NCBI GenBank assembly: GCA_021234155.1
Contig: JAJEKV010000071.1
Location: 3,656,483-3,720,482, forward strand
Reading direction: 5' to 3'
DNA: 64,000 nucleotides
Source: Isoetes taiwanensis
Taxonomy: Eukaryota > Streptophyta > Lycopodiopsida > Isoetales > Isoetaceae
Translations under genes and position numbers: made by a program
Notes under the pieces: generated by a model
The model's database searches: none
What the model saw: the letters and a program-made list of their open reading frames with translations, nothing else
What the model was told of the DNA's origin: nothing
Shown: positions 37,848-49,930 of the stretch, in pieces
How the letters are laid out: each line of letters opens with the position of its first letter
How positions within the stretch are numbered: the stretch's first letter is position 1

Positions 37848-40800
37848 GGTTAGGTGATGGCACCAACAACAGCTATGCTCTTTGTGCTCGTTGTGCTATT
37901 AAACATCAAGTTTTAATAATAATGCGATAGTTGAATCTGTATTATCACTGTGATTTCCAGGTTTAGGAGTTGCGATTTAAAAAGCATGGGCCTCAATATA
38001 TCACATCCAATGCGTTTATCCAGGTTCAATTCCTGAAGGGCACTTTAAGTTCTTCACCTTGATTCTGAATCTAGATATGACATTAGAACTGTTCCATACT
38101 TAAGGTGACCATTGTGGATTCAACAAATTCTCTTGTATTTGTCGACCATGGTGTATATTTTTCAACAAAATATTTTAAATTCATGCTTAAACATTGTGGA
38201 TTTACCAAATTTGTGTGTGTTTCCAATCATGGTGTATTTTTTTAACAAAGAAGTCCTTGTATTTTGTACTTCCATGTGTAAAAATATTTAATTTATACAT
38301 AAACCTAGGGGCAACCATGCAATATTTAGGTTTTCATAGTACATTTAGATGTTTGGTATTTTGGGATTATGTCTTTTAAGCCAGTGACCCAGATTGCATG
38401 ATTTAGCCATAAAGCAAGAGCATGTGCAACATTCAATCCAATATCTTTCTAGATAAATAATACGTAAGCAACAAAGCACAATGACTAGGTAGCTATGCGG
38501 ACGTCTCTAGTCTACGCAACCAATTTTGTACCTCATGGGATTAAGATATTCATTGGTTGAAAGCATGTTAGAGTGTACCACTTTGGAACCTGCAAGAGTA
38601 CCTACACTAGGTACTTCAAAACTGAGTACTTTTTATTTTTCTTTTTATTAAAACTAATTCAAAAATCCAATCTAAAAGTCAAGGACATTTTAATATTCAT
38701 AGTTAAGATAAAGATAATGCCTATCGGAGGCCAAAATAAATACATCAATTCTAAAATGTACCTTTATTGAGATATTAAATAGATAACTTGACACCGGTCA
38801 CGGGCTACCTTTTGGATACTTTTGTGGTTCCTAAATGATACTTTTTAAGGCACATCCTAACATGCTTTTACCCATTATACCTAGGCAGTGTACTTTAAAG
38901 GAATCATTTTGTAAGATGTACATTTCTGTAATACTTGGAACCCTCCAGTTCGCATCTATATATTAAACTTTTGAACTTCATTTCTTATTATCCATACATG
39001 AGAGGGAGGGAGCTATATATGGACTATCCTCAGTCTATACAAGTATGCAAGAAGCCACCTTTGCAAGAAAATTAAGATAAAAATTTGAATGTTAACAAAG
39101 ACCATCAAAGAACCATTGTGACAATACAACGAACAAATGCATGAAGCCCAAAGGAAAGAAAAGGATAAACCATCACAGAACTAGCATTCAAAATAAATCA
39201 AAACAAGTTAGAGACACACGTGCCAACTAATCAAAATGACAAAAGAAAGACATGAATACCCTAAATAGAACTATATGTAACCAAGCCATGGATCTATAGT
39301 CCATACATCAAGTAAAATCGTTGTTCCACTATAATAAACAATTCATTTACCATTTCTTCGTACTTTTTGAACTTTAGATAGTTCCTCTTTTCTGCTTGAG
39401 AGCTGAGAAAGTGTCAAGTTTCCTCTAAGATATCTGCCATGATGAAGCACTTGAAGTTGGCACTCTGCATCTCTAAAATGAACAAGTGAATGATTCATCA
39501 AGCAAACTCTATCACATTCATACTATCCGGGACCTGCAAATGCGTAACTTTATTGAAGATGCTAGATCTACATTAGAGCATCCATCCTGCTTAGACAAAC
39601 CAATATGCGCACTCATTTGGATGTAGCTCCCACTCACAAGTATTGTTGGCTACTTCTGACGAGTCATTTGACACACTATCCTTATTCTCCACTGCATCAT
39701 TTACTGATACAGATGTACACAATGTCTCATGTATAGTGTTATCAAACTCTACCATGTGTATCTAATGGTTGGATGGTGCCACATCCATTATAGATGCAAG
39801 TGGTATCATATGTAAAGTGTTACCGGACCCTGTAGCTTATGCATGCTGATTGGAAGGTGTCTTGCATTGAAGTATGCTCAGAACTGCTAAAAATAGTAAT
39901 ATAAGATAGCAATTCAAACCAATGTCTATCATCCAAAGGTATTGATGTGGCAGTAAGAACTACACCATCCATGATCCGAGAACTATTGACATGATACGGG
40001 ACTAGCAACTTTGAAGATACAACCTTTCCTATGTTAGCTAATCGTCTATCCATGTCGATAATATAATCTATGTGTGGTGCTCAATGCACCATTGCAATGA
40101 AATTCTTTCCTCTTCTTTTGTATTTTTCTTCTTTTGAATATGCATCCTTTTTGCATTATGTTTATCCATCTTGTATGCAAAATAAAATCTTTTAAGGCAT
40201 GGATAAAAATTTGATTTTCAATAGAACAATATCTAATAGTGCAGACCTTATACTAACCAACTGGTATGATCTGAAACCCAGCCAAAAGCTTATTGTTTTG
40301 TGTGATATCAGTGAAGAAACTGCACTACATGCACCTTCAAGCCCTTTAAATGCCCTCCATGCTCTTGGGGGGACACTTAGTGTCGGCATCTCCATATTGG
40401 CATATAAGCACGACATGTCAATTTTAACTCTGGATTCATGGGTCAAAAAATAGCAGATCGAGCCTACTTGAAGAGAGTAGATCTTTTTTTTATTGGATGG
40501 TTTGTTTGCCAAGATTCATGTTGAAATAGAAAGCTCTAGCTGTGAACTATTAAAACGTGCAAAAATTGCCTCCTCAACACTTCTTGCTCCAGCGTGATGC
40601 TAAATATAGCCCCTATGCAAGACTACAGCAATTTAGCCAAAGCTATACTCTTTTGGGGCAACAAATCAACAACAAATCTATTCAAATATGACAAGTGAGA
40701 AAGGTCATCATAAGACCTTTCCAATGTTTTAGATTTCAAAATCTAATGTTTGGAACAGAAACTACATGAAAGCCTGTGCACATAAGAAACCCTAAAATTC

Positions 40801-42250
40801 CTCAGTAAAAAAGTCCCTGATTCAGACATCAAAAGCAATTCAAATTTGACCATATCATATATTAACAGAAAGGCAGGCCTCTGAGAGAGCTTTCCAATGC
40901 TTCTGATTTCACATGAATCTGACTCCAAAATTATAAGTTATGATGAAAATTGTGCGAGGGCTATGGATACCGCCTCACGAGCGCAAGAGAAATCTTTCTG
41001 ATGCAAGAGAGAATGGAAAATCATTTGATATATCTGTGCATATTATGTTGACGCAAATGCTATAATATCTTGTTCATTTGTTAGCGTGAGAACGAGAATG
41101 GAGAACATGGGAGGGAGGGAGGGAAGTCCAAATCAATACTACCATAGAAATAAAAAGTGAATCAACAACATTCCATGCACCAATTTTCAAAGCGATTTCC
41201 ATACCATTTTAGGACATCACGGACATTGGGTCTTAAAAATATATATCTCTATTGGCTTATTAAATGAGATTAACTGCAATAGGTATATATATATCATAGA
41301 AGGACATTGTTTCACTTTCCGGGGCCCTTAAACTATATGGAATGTTGCAATATTATATTCCAATTCAAAGGAAAATGCTGGATAGTCCCCATCAAAAATG
41401 GTTTTCAATGGCCAAGAAGATCCTAAAACTACAAGGAAGGTGGGACCTAACATGTTAGATGTCTTTGTTTGGTTGATGTACATTTGATTCCAATGTGCCA
41501 TTTGCTAGAAGAAGCCCACATGAAAGGCTATCACAAAAGAATATGTGCCATCTCATCCCACGTAGCTAACGTGCCACACACCTAAGTTACCTCAAAAGCA
41601 CTGTGTGGCTCCCAGTTGTAACTTTACAGTGCAAAATATGCACATACGTTACATTAAAAGCACTGGGCAACAACCTAGACAATCTAAAAGTCACAACAAA
41701 AGCATTGTGCGACAATCTACACATAAGTTACACCAAGAGCAATGTATAACTCGTCGTTAATTTGCAATGCACAAACTACAACATACTCTTACATGAAAGT
41801 CATAGACATCGTCAATTAGTAGCCATTGTTTCATTCTAGTAAGCACAACTTTCGCCATTATGGCACCATTCACTAGTTATAAGCCATAGAGATAACTAGC
41901 CAGGACGAGTGTCTAGAATAAGTTCGTTATACTATATATAGAAGGGCACCACTTGTGATTGAGTTGCTTAGTTATGGGGAGACATTTTGGAGGACCACAT
42001 AAAAGGTTCAATGCATATTCAAAGCAATGTGTAGAAAGTGAAAATATATTGAACAAAGTGAAAAATGTAACAATAGTATAACATAGCTGTCATGGTACAA
42101 TGCAATAGGATCTTCATGTCTACCACTCAATCTTATCCATCCTTTTCTGCTCAACAACATCAGACTCAGCATACTAAAATCTCGCTGGTCTGATACTTGA
42201 GAAGATCCTCATGAGATCTCAGCTGCAAAGAACTAGCAGCAAACTAGAAG
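37848..42250. other. Single-copy DNA right of the tandem duplication
   Basis: AT-rich, without the CAG/CTG scars of the flanking regions as far as I can tell. A minus-strand region at 39,820-40,053 (containing SIPLDDRHWFELLSY) and overlapping frames at 40,192-40,512 look protein-like but match nothing I know. A four-run G tract (gggagggagggaggg) is at 41,109-41,123. Loose repeats of about 60 bp built on aagcactg and taagttac occur at 41,575-41,765. No gene can be supported. Confidence 0.5.
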
Positions 42251-42370
42251 GCCTAAGCATCAAACAAAATCATAGAATGGGGGTATGAGGGCTGATCTTT
42301 TTTTTTTGGGGGTTTTGTATTTTTTTTTTGGTGATTTTTTTTTTTATGGATGATAGCCATGATGAAGAGT

Positions 42371-42877
42371 TTATTCTTCAGGAGCTGGGGCAGGCTCTTC
42401 AAGGGTGAGTTCAGCAGCTTTTTCTGTGATTTCTGCAGCTGGCTCTTCAGCAGCTGGTGTCTCAGCAGCTGGCTCTTCAGCAGCTGGCTGCTCTGTTTCA
42501 ACAGCCACAGCAGGCTCTTCCACAGCAGGGGTCTCTTCTACCACAGCTGCCTCCTCAGCAGCTGGAGGTACCTCCTCCACTGGTGCATCTTCAGGCACTG
42601 ATGCTTCTACTACCTCCTCAACTGGTGCTGCTGCAACCTGCACATCACAACAACAACAAAAATTACACCTCATCCCACATTAAAAACTCCTGATCTGCTC
42701 CTCCATACACAAATTTTTATGATCTACACAATCAACTAAACCAATGCATCTTACATCAATTTATATTCAGTTTAATCATCCGATCATTGATCTAGAAATA
42801 AAACATGTACAGAATTGAGATTCAATTTACAAAATGGAAAAATGAAGGCAGATCTTCCTTGCCTCTTCAGAACTCAT
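42371..42877 (-). CDS. Small Ala/Glu/Pro-rich acidic protein, two exons
   Basis: Exon 2 (42,371-42,637) encodes 88 residues of almost pure A, E, P, V, T with repeats of the type EEPAAE and VEETPAVEE, ending APAPEE before the stop. Exon 1 is 42,863-42,877 and encodes only MSSEE. The two join in phase 0 across a 225-base intron ending tgtgcag. The donor reads GAG|GCAAGG, a GC rather than GT donor; no GT nearby keeps the frame. The full product is 93 residues, strongly acidic and probably disordered. The 5' untranslated region is about 150 bases with a TATA-like box at 43,049-43,056. The function is unknown; comparable low-complexity acidic proteins are common in plants. Confidence 0.65.
42638..42862 (-). 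other. Intron of the acidic-protein gene, GC-AG type
   Basis: On the minus strand the intron starts GCAAGG at 42,862 and ends GTGCAG at 42,638. GC donors are a known minority class with consensus AG|GCAAGT; this one follows it at all but one position. A single-base error turning T to C in a GT donor is the alternative. Confidence 0.55.
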
Positions 42878-43048
42878 TTTCGATAGAGATCGGATGAAGA
42901 AAACTGGCTAAAAAATATGAGAGGTAAAGCTAAGAATAAACGGATTTCCGATCAAAGCAAAAGGAAGCTTTAGAAGGTCGGAAAGGGAGGCCCTCGCGCG
43001 AGAGATGCAGGCGAAGAGATTAGATGATCGGAACACACATATTTCAGA

Positions 43049-43056
43049 TACATATA
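43049..43056 (-). promoter_or_regulatory. TATA-like box of the acidic-protein gene
   Basis: TATATGTA on the minus strand, about 170 bases before the ATG at 42,877. The interval between this gene and the plus-strand start at 43,479 is about 600 bp and could serve as a shared divergent promoter. Confidence 0.4.
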
Positions 43057-43478
43057 CCCAGCGGGGAGGGCTGCACCACACCGGGCCGGTGCTAAGAACA
43101 GGGAATCAAAGACGAGCTTTCTGGAATCGTTTCGAGCCCATGAAAATTCGGAAATAAAAATCTGGTTAAAATTTTGGAAGATAAACGGTGGGCCCCTTTG
43201 GTCGGGTCCGGCATAAGGCGCCAACGTTAGATGGCCATTACAAGACGGAAAATGCGTCATGGTCGGTCCATTGTGCCAGAATTACCCGCTGGAAAGTACC
43301 TTGGCGGCTGTCAGAAACGACGGCATCTGATCAACCCACGTGGCCCTGCGCTGTATCGCAACCGTCCAAAGCATTACCTGGGATTTTTGGCCCACTTGTG
43401 ACTTGTGCGTACCATGTGCGCCAGCACGGCGTCGTCATTTTTTCTTCCTTTTTTCGTTTCCTCTTTGAAGCTCCAGGT

Positions 43479-43812
43479 ATGGGCAGGGCCTTCGCCGGAT
43501 TACAGCTATGGTTAGAGAATCCTGTTATGGCCGGAGCTGAGGAGTTGCATGATCTAAAGGGTAATGAGTTACTGCCGTTATCTTCCTGTCAGCCCTTTTT
43601 CCTGCCAAAGTCTTTTTCTTTACATTATAATTTGGATTATATCCGTTATTTGCCATCGATTTGAAGTTTTTTTGTTTCTAATTTCGTATGCTGTAGATTA
43701 TTCAAAGAAATATATGAGTGGAAGAGGTATCTGTGCAGGGTTTCGGACAGAAGATGCAGAAGATAAGATTTGTTCATCCCGAGACAGGTACCTTCTAATT
43801 CATGTAGATTGA
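43479..43812 (+). CDS. Possible small spliced gene (65 residues), unidentified
   Basis: Exon 1 (43,479-43,560) opens with ATGGGCAGGGCC after a pyrimidine-rich leader and encodes MGRAFAGLQLWLENPVMAG and more, ending AAGG|GTAATG. Exon 2 (43,697-43,812) follows ctgtag and continues in frame through YSKKYMSGRGICAGF and an acidic stretch to a stop at 43,810-43,812. An alternative donor CAG|GTACC at 43,787 and a strong donor taag|gtaagc near 43,843 suggest further, possibly untranslated, exons. The same frame is open upstream to 43,188, so a longer N-terminus is possible. No family is recognised; it could also be a non-coding transcript. Confidence 0.35.
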
Positions 43813-46517
43813 TGTTTGATTTGTCCTCACACCGACTGTCTAAGGTAAGCATAAGTTCCAATTTCGCTAACATGAGGTATAGAAGGTGGCTTCAGTCATT
43901 TTCTGTGCTAATTCTCCTTCAATGCATGTAGTTAACAAGATATATATGCTAAATTTTATGTCTAACTGCTTTCTAGGTTAGTCAAAGCTAGAAATCTAAA
44001 ACCAAAATGTGAAGCCACGTCTTTGGTCTAAGATGACATTACTAAAAGGCCACCCTTACTTGTAAAGTGTTGACACATGTATCAATTTGAAAAGTAGCGA
44101 ATCTAGATGGACTTGGACGAACCCATTGCCAGAGTTAACTGCTCGCAGTGTTATAGTTTTGAAGTTGCCTTTGGCTGGGATTTAGGCATTACTTTGGACT
44201 TTTTAATTGGATAGATGCAGGTCAAATTTTGGATAGCCATTAATTTCTGCTTGTATTATGTTTTCATTTTTTAATTGCTCTCATATAGTAATAGTGCCGT
44301 TATGCACTGGTTCAAATTTTTTATTGAAGGCAAAGGGATCATAATATTACTGCCTTGGTTAATTACTTTCTGAATGCAGATATGCACTATCAGTTTGGGA
44401 TCATAGTAGTTAAATTTTCTGTGTATAACTACTACGATGTATATTCAAATAAATTACATTTCTGTCAGGAATGAACCATTTAACAGTAGTTGGAGTTTAT
44501 GAGGTTTTATACGGTCTGTAATATACTTGGAGATCCATTTGCACATGGTTAAGGAGTCCAGACAATGAGCACAACGTCTCTAATTGAACTTCCATTGAAC
44601 TGTTTGAGGATAGCAAACAACACTTACAGCTGAGAGGGACCACCAGAACTTATGGCTGTTTTTTTGCAGTTGTTTAATTCTTTCTACTTGTTTTTGGGCA
44701 CAAAGGGTAGTGTTTTGAGGTTGAAGAGGAGAATATTATAAGATGGAGAACGTCAGTTCTTGGCTTCATTTTGGACTGGAGGTTGTATGGTTACTACAGA
44801 CAAGCATATTTCATTTGTCAATGCATATACTTCCGAATAAAATCCCTAGACGTTACGGCTTTGATTGCTTGAGTACCACAGAGTAAGGGAATTTTGCCAA
44901 TCGATGAATGCTGGACTCGAGGTTTTCTGGTTACTACAGACAAGCATATTTCATTTGTCAGTGCATATACTTCCGAATAAGATCTCCAGACATTACGGTT
45001 TGGAATGCTTGAGTACCAAACAGTAAGATAATTTGGCCAATCGACAAATGAGGACCAACAACTTCTTCAGTTATCTGAGCAATCTTCTGGCTGTCTTCAA
45101 CGAAGATGTAAATGACACAGAGCTTTTGTAAACTCAGACAGAAACAATCACAAATATTCTTGGGAGTACCAAAGTCGATTTCACAGAGTAGACAGTATGG
45201 ACAAAGATGCTGACCAGTGCCAGTTCTCTTTCTTCGAAACTTCTTTAAAGTTTTGTTTTCTGTTATGTTTTTTACAGAAGGAAGAAATTTTTTACTGTCA
45301 ATGTTCTCTCTTGGCCTATAATTTCTGAATTTATAGAGTCCAGTAATGGTGGCTAGATTCTTAAAGATACTATGGAAGACAATGCATGGTCTCTGTGACA
45401 TGCTGGATGTTAGCAAAGCCGGATTATGGTTCTGCTAGTGATGAGTATTTTCCATTTGGATCCTAAGAACTGCAACTGATTCTGGAATTTGGCCTTGTGG
45501 AGCATGGAATTTACATCTTGTGGAGGGTCTATCATGATTTAACCAAGGAGATTTAGATGAAAGAATTACTGTTTGTCACTGTTCGGTTGACCAAGTCCTT
45601 ATCCGCCACCATTTCTTAATGTTCTTTGTATTCAATATTTAGACCTATAATGGTGAAACAAGCATTCTTACACTTGTGGAACCGAGCCCTATTAAAAGAT
45701 CTACGTCTATCCCAAAGGTGCTTACTGCTATGTTGCTATATGTATGGAATTAAGATGAACTCGTGTAAGGAGCAATCAAGAAGAGCAAAGTCAATGGCCC
45801 TGAGTGATGATGATATAGAGGATAATGCCATCTTATGACTGTACAAGATCGACAGAAGTTTAAGAATAACGTTTTGGGAGGGTTTTTCTTGATTTCAGCA
45901 CTTTGGAGTGTTAAAACACATATATATAGCATGCAGCTCTTGTTAGGATTGATATTGAAAACAGTAGTTTGGGCATCTTGGATAATATGGAAGGTACCAA
46001 TTTCTCATCAAGCCTACAGTCAGTGCTGTTGCACTAGGATTGGATATGATGTTATTACTGTTTCTCTGTAATCCTTTGGAGTTGCAATGGGCCTTTGGAT
46101 TTTCAGTTAAAAAGAAATTTTTTTGGACGAGCATGAGGATAGCCTTCTCAAAATTTTAATGCTGTTAGCATTCAAGATAAGTTTCTAGTTCGTCCACATT
46201 GCAAGCCATTTTTCTGGAGTATTGGAAAGGAACATGGAAGTATTTTCATTGGATATCAAGTGCCAAGATGCTGGGTTACCTTTTTTATTACATTCTGGCA
46301 TAAAGTAACTAGATTATGTGTTTGTAGTCTTTGTTCATACTCCAATGGAATATCACGTGCCAAGATTTTGAATTACTTTTTTGGGTTGCCCGAAGGGCAA
46401 ACCGTAGGGTGGAGATGGGGTATGCTCTATATATTCCTTTTGAAAGGTGTAAGTTATGGCAGACTAATGATTTGACGGCTGAGATTGATAGGGGTAAGGC
46501 CAACTTGAAAGCCGTGT
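43813..46517. other. Region without an assignable gene
   Basis: AT-rich. A tandem pair of 140-bp repeats lies at 44,771-45,050. A 152-codon minus-strand frame (44,958-45,416, with a Cys-rich CPYCLLC stretch) starts within that repeat and is not supported by any recognised domain. A plus-strand open stretch ending SMALSDDDIEDNAIL (45,626-45,838) could be an exon of a transcript from the left. A hairpin related to the one at 10,231 is at 46,384-46,403. Confidence 0.5.
44771..45050 (+). repeat. Tandem duplication of a 140-bp unit
   Basis: 44,771-44,910 and 44,911-45,050 align end to end. Both contain ttactacagacaagcatatt, and they end gccaatcgatgaatg and gccaatcgacaaatg. Roughly one base in eight differs, so it is older than the 20-kb duplication. 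Confidence 0.9.
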
Positions 46518-46896
46518 TCATCGTGTATCTTCTATTTTCAATGGCAGTTTTTGTTGACAGTGGAGTGGTAGTTGAGGCCGCATGCATGCAGAAGACTGGG
46601 CTTTGCTGTAGAACTTGCCAATGGCTGCAAGAAGCTCATTGCGCTTTGGGTTGGAAATTTTAACTCCCCTGTCATGGAAGAACTCCTGGGTCTCTAAATC
46701 CCGCATTCCTGCAATTGTTAGGAGGCTATTCTACATTGCCTTCCTCCTGCCCATCTGCTCACCAAAAGTCCGTCTCGCGGCTTCGAGACTGTTCTGTATC
46801 CATTTTTCACTGACTTTAACCTCAGCAGCTGCTATAGAACTAATGATATCAGTATTGGGAAACTCGAGAACCTTGATACCTTTGCTGGTGTCACTG
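46518..46896 (-). pseudogene. Truncated coding fragment with SAP-like stretch
   Basis: Read on the minus strand from 46,896, an open frame continues (IISSIAAAEVKVSEKWIQ) to a stop at 46,731-46,733. It resumes from about 46,706 in a segment containing TQEFFHDRGVKISNPKRNE. The spacing of hydrophobic residues and basic turn recalls a SAP motif (LxxxGxxxxxxKxxLxxxI), often found in DNA-binding and some transposon proteins. The upstream part is cut off by the LTR that begins at 46,897. It could be a host gene remnant or part of an older transposon. Confidence 0.35.
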
Positions 46897-49795
46897 TGTA
46901 ACGATCTTTGTAGCTTGGTGTTGTTTTGTAGTAGTGACATTTTAAACGATAGAAATTTTAAACGATAGAAATCCATTAGCTAAGGTTATTTAAACCTTTA
47001 ATATATTTAACTTTAAAAAATGAGCACCATAAAAATAGGGGAGCGAGGCTCGTGACCTATGCCAAGGGATGCCATGCTAAATCCGGCACACCCTTTTGAT
47101 TAGGAAGATGCCTAATCGAGCCTTAGGATGCATGGCAGTATGGTAGATTGCCAACTGTTAATATTTGCATTTAGCCAAGCTATAAAAGATTTGGCCATTA
47201 GCTTAATCTAGACCAATGGGGTAATGCCTAATGGCTTTGGCCATGTGGCTAAAATGTATGTAAGGAAGAGCTGGATAAGAACGAAATCAGAAGAAGAAGT
47301 TGGAAGTAAAGCCAAGGACGGAGGAAGGGGGAGGAAAGAGCTGGAAGCAAACGGGAATCAAGCCAATTTAAAGTGGAAAAGATCTGAGACCGAGATTAAA
47401 AGGTGGGGATTGTATGTGGAGTCGGTTTTCGGGTTACAGTTCTAGAAGAGTAACGAAATTAAGAAAGACATAAATACGAGATGAACGAACTCTTGTCTGA
47501 GTTTTGAGCCAGCTTGTAATCTATGCTGAAGCCAAAACTCTCAGTCTATAAACTGCCATGTGCATGGTTGGATCCTTCTATCCGGTTTTATGTTGTAGGA
47601 AAATTTATCTCTGATAAGGATTTTGGCCCAGCTTTGCTCGTCTTAGTTTTTCTGTGGAAACATGCTGCTATGCCGACCTCTGTGTGATAGTTCCGGTTCT
47701 GATGCTCCCTCTGAATTTTGCTTGAAATTACTAGAGTTACAAAAAGCCAATTTTTGCTGTAGAGATTCAGCCATATGTCTATAAAAATCTCGGCTTGCTT
47801 CCCAGAAGTTTTGTTTGTTGTTGCCAGCTTCAGCCTGGGATCTAAGTTTTGTTGTTGCAGATGGAAGGTGAACTAACTTTGAACGCTCCAAAGGTCTTTT
47901 GATTGCAGAGCGTCGGCCTCAATACTCTGTATTGCCGTGTTTTCAAAAACCCGTCCCTCTGTGCCGGAAAGTGCCTTTGGCAAAGTTCCCAGAGGGTTGC
48001 ATGGGCAGAATCGGTGAACCCACTCGGCCGGATTAGTATCTTGGCCGGCATTCGCCCTCTCACAGTTTTTCTTCTTGTGTTTCTAATTAAGGGGATACCA
48101 GGGTCGGGTATTCCCATTACCTTAACAAGATAAGCATACCTTAATAAGATAAACATTGGACTTCCAAGGTTAAATATATTAGTTGAATGTGTATAGGATT
48201 GTGCGGGTTTAAGTTATTGGACCTTGCATGGGTTATGGACCCTGATCTTTGCAAGCCTTGAACCTGATCCTTTCAAGCCTGGTATTATAAATCCTAGAAC
48301 CGTGCCTTAGAATATTCATGGCAGAACCATGCTTCAATCCATAATGGTGTCACTAGCGAAGACTATCGAATATGGGATACTCTTGCTTTAGATTTATATT
48401 CTTGCTAGTTGGTTAACTATTGTTTGCAATGCTTGTTTCTTGCTCTAAAATGGTATTGTCAGTGCTTATTGTTGTGTTGCGACATGTGGGTATCTTGCAT
48501 GGGTACTGTATAGTATTTAAGAATATGGGTTGCATCCATCTTGTGGGGATTTATCTCATGCAAAGGTTCTTAATTGTATGATGTGGCTTTCTTAATTGTA
48601 TGACGTGGCATCCTGCATTATTTGACGGCCCATCTTCGGAGGGGTGGGGCAGACGTGTGACCGCATCCGTGGCCAGAGGGGGAGGCTAGACGGATGAGGC
48701 CAAGGGAAAAGCCCCCTTGTAATAAGGTCTGTACGTACAGTGAATTGGAATGTATCTCTTTGGGGTCGCAACCCAAAGGAAAAGTTGGACTAGATCAGAG
48801 ATCCTAGGCATGTGGTTATGCATTTAACCTGAGATTGTTTGAGCTTGATCGTCTAAAGGAACGAGGTAAGCCTCTATTATCATGTATTGGACATAACTAG
48901 ATATTTGATGATTAGTATACTTGTTGTTTCCCTACCCTAGTGTTCCCCACTTAGTCCATGTGGACTAACCCTTTCTTGCTTGTTGTATGTTTGTTAAAGA
49001 TGGCACGTCCGGATGAGTTAAGCATCACGTTACACTTAGATTCTTTCGTAACGTGGTAGTTTCGAGAGATTTGGGATGAGCCAGAGTTGGTGTCGAAGCA
49101 CCGGATCTATGAGCTGCTGACTGATCTCTTCAGACAGATTTATTATGAGCAGGGGCAACCGAGAGTTGACCTCTTGGACAAAGAGTCTGGAAATGAGTCT
49201 TCAGGAGAGTCTGGGTCTACTGGGTCCTCTTCAGTCACCCTCGGATGGAGGATCTGAGTAAACCTGCTATGTTTTGGTGTACAGTCTGTTGTTATCTTTT
49301 GGACATGCTGTTAGCATATATTTTGTATCAAGTATGAGACTATGTGTTATGTGATATTATATGGCGCGATGGGATCTTTTTAATGTGTGTGCCTAAGTTA
49401 CTGTATTTTGGGATTACATGAATATGATATGGAGATTTAGTAGATCTTGTATGATTTGTATTGTTACTATAGTTAAGTTACCTTGTTTTAAGTATAGTTA
49501 TGTTGTAACGCGGGCGACGGCCTCGGGGGATTCACCTTTCATTAGCGTATAACCCATGAGAGTTCAACGGAGGGGTGTTTTTTGGACCATTTGTGTACGT
49601 ATACTTAGGGGTTAGGGGTGTTTTTAGGCATTGATCTAGAGCAATATCTATACACATAGGGGTCAAATTGCCTTTTAAAACTGTGTATACAAGGGGGGTT
49701 TTTTGCTACCCTCCGAACGCAGATGCCATACCCTTTTTATGTATAAGTGCATCCCCGGGGCGACGGCCCATGCCAAGGGGTCTGGGTCCGTTTCA
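46897..49795 (+). repeat. 5' LTR of Ty3/gypsy element F (plus strand, 2.9 kb)
   Basis: Begins TGTAACGATC and ends GGTCCGTTTCA, so the ends are near-inverted (TGTAACG / CGTTTCA). A primer binding site follows. An inverted copy occupies 50,791-53,453, where the same landmarks read in reverse. TATA-like sequences lie near 47,180 and 47,547. Within it lies the small open frame at 49,000-49,257. The left flank gtcac (46,892-46,896 is tcact) is the candidate target duplication, but its partner is outside the window. Confidence 0.82.
49000..49257 (+). CDS. Small conserved open frame inside LTR F, one stop
   Basis: ATG at 49,000 opens an 85-codon frame whose product matches the intact frame in the inverted LTR (51,081-51,341) along most of its length. 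The shared core includes MARPDE, LHLDSFVTW, DEPELV and LLTDLFRQIYYEQ, with a Ser/Gly/Glu-rich tail. In this copy codon 20 is TAG where the other has TGG, and an extra C shifts the last residues. It lies upstream of the primer binding site and so outside gag-pol. The function is unknown. Confidence 0.5.
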
Positions 49796-49798
49796 GTT

Positions 49799-49810
49799 TG
49801 GTATCGGAGC
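49799..49810 (+). other. Primer binding site of element F
   Basis: TGGTATCGGAGC follows the LTR end after gtt; it matches the initiator-Met tRNA site with one change. Confidence 0.75.
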
Positions 49811-49930
49811 GAAGGTTTTTTACACTTTCGGGAAATGGGAATTATGGGATAAGAATCATGGAATTCTATTATAAAGTAGAATGGTTTGGCGTGGGAATAA
49901 CCGTTAGTTCTTTTTCAGGTGAATAGCAGG

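Noticed and set aside
42253-42693. Plus- and minus-strand frames rich in Gln/Leu, Ser/Ala or Lys over the acidic-protein exon
   Set aside because: They are other-frame readings of the GCAGCTGAAGAG-type repeat. Only the minus-strand acidic frame joins a start exon and ends sensibly.
44958-45416. 152-codon minus-strand frame with CPYCLLC
   Set aside because: It begins in the second 140-bp repeat, has no recognised zinc-finger spacing and no splice or promoter context. It is kept only as a note in the region entry.
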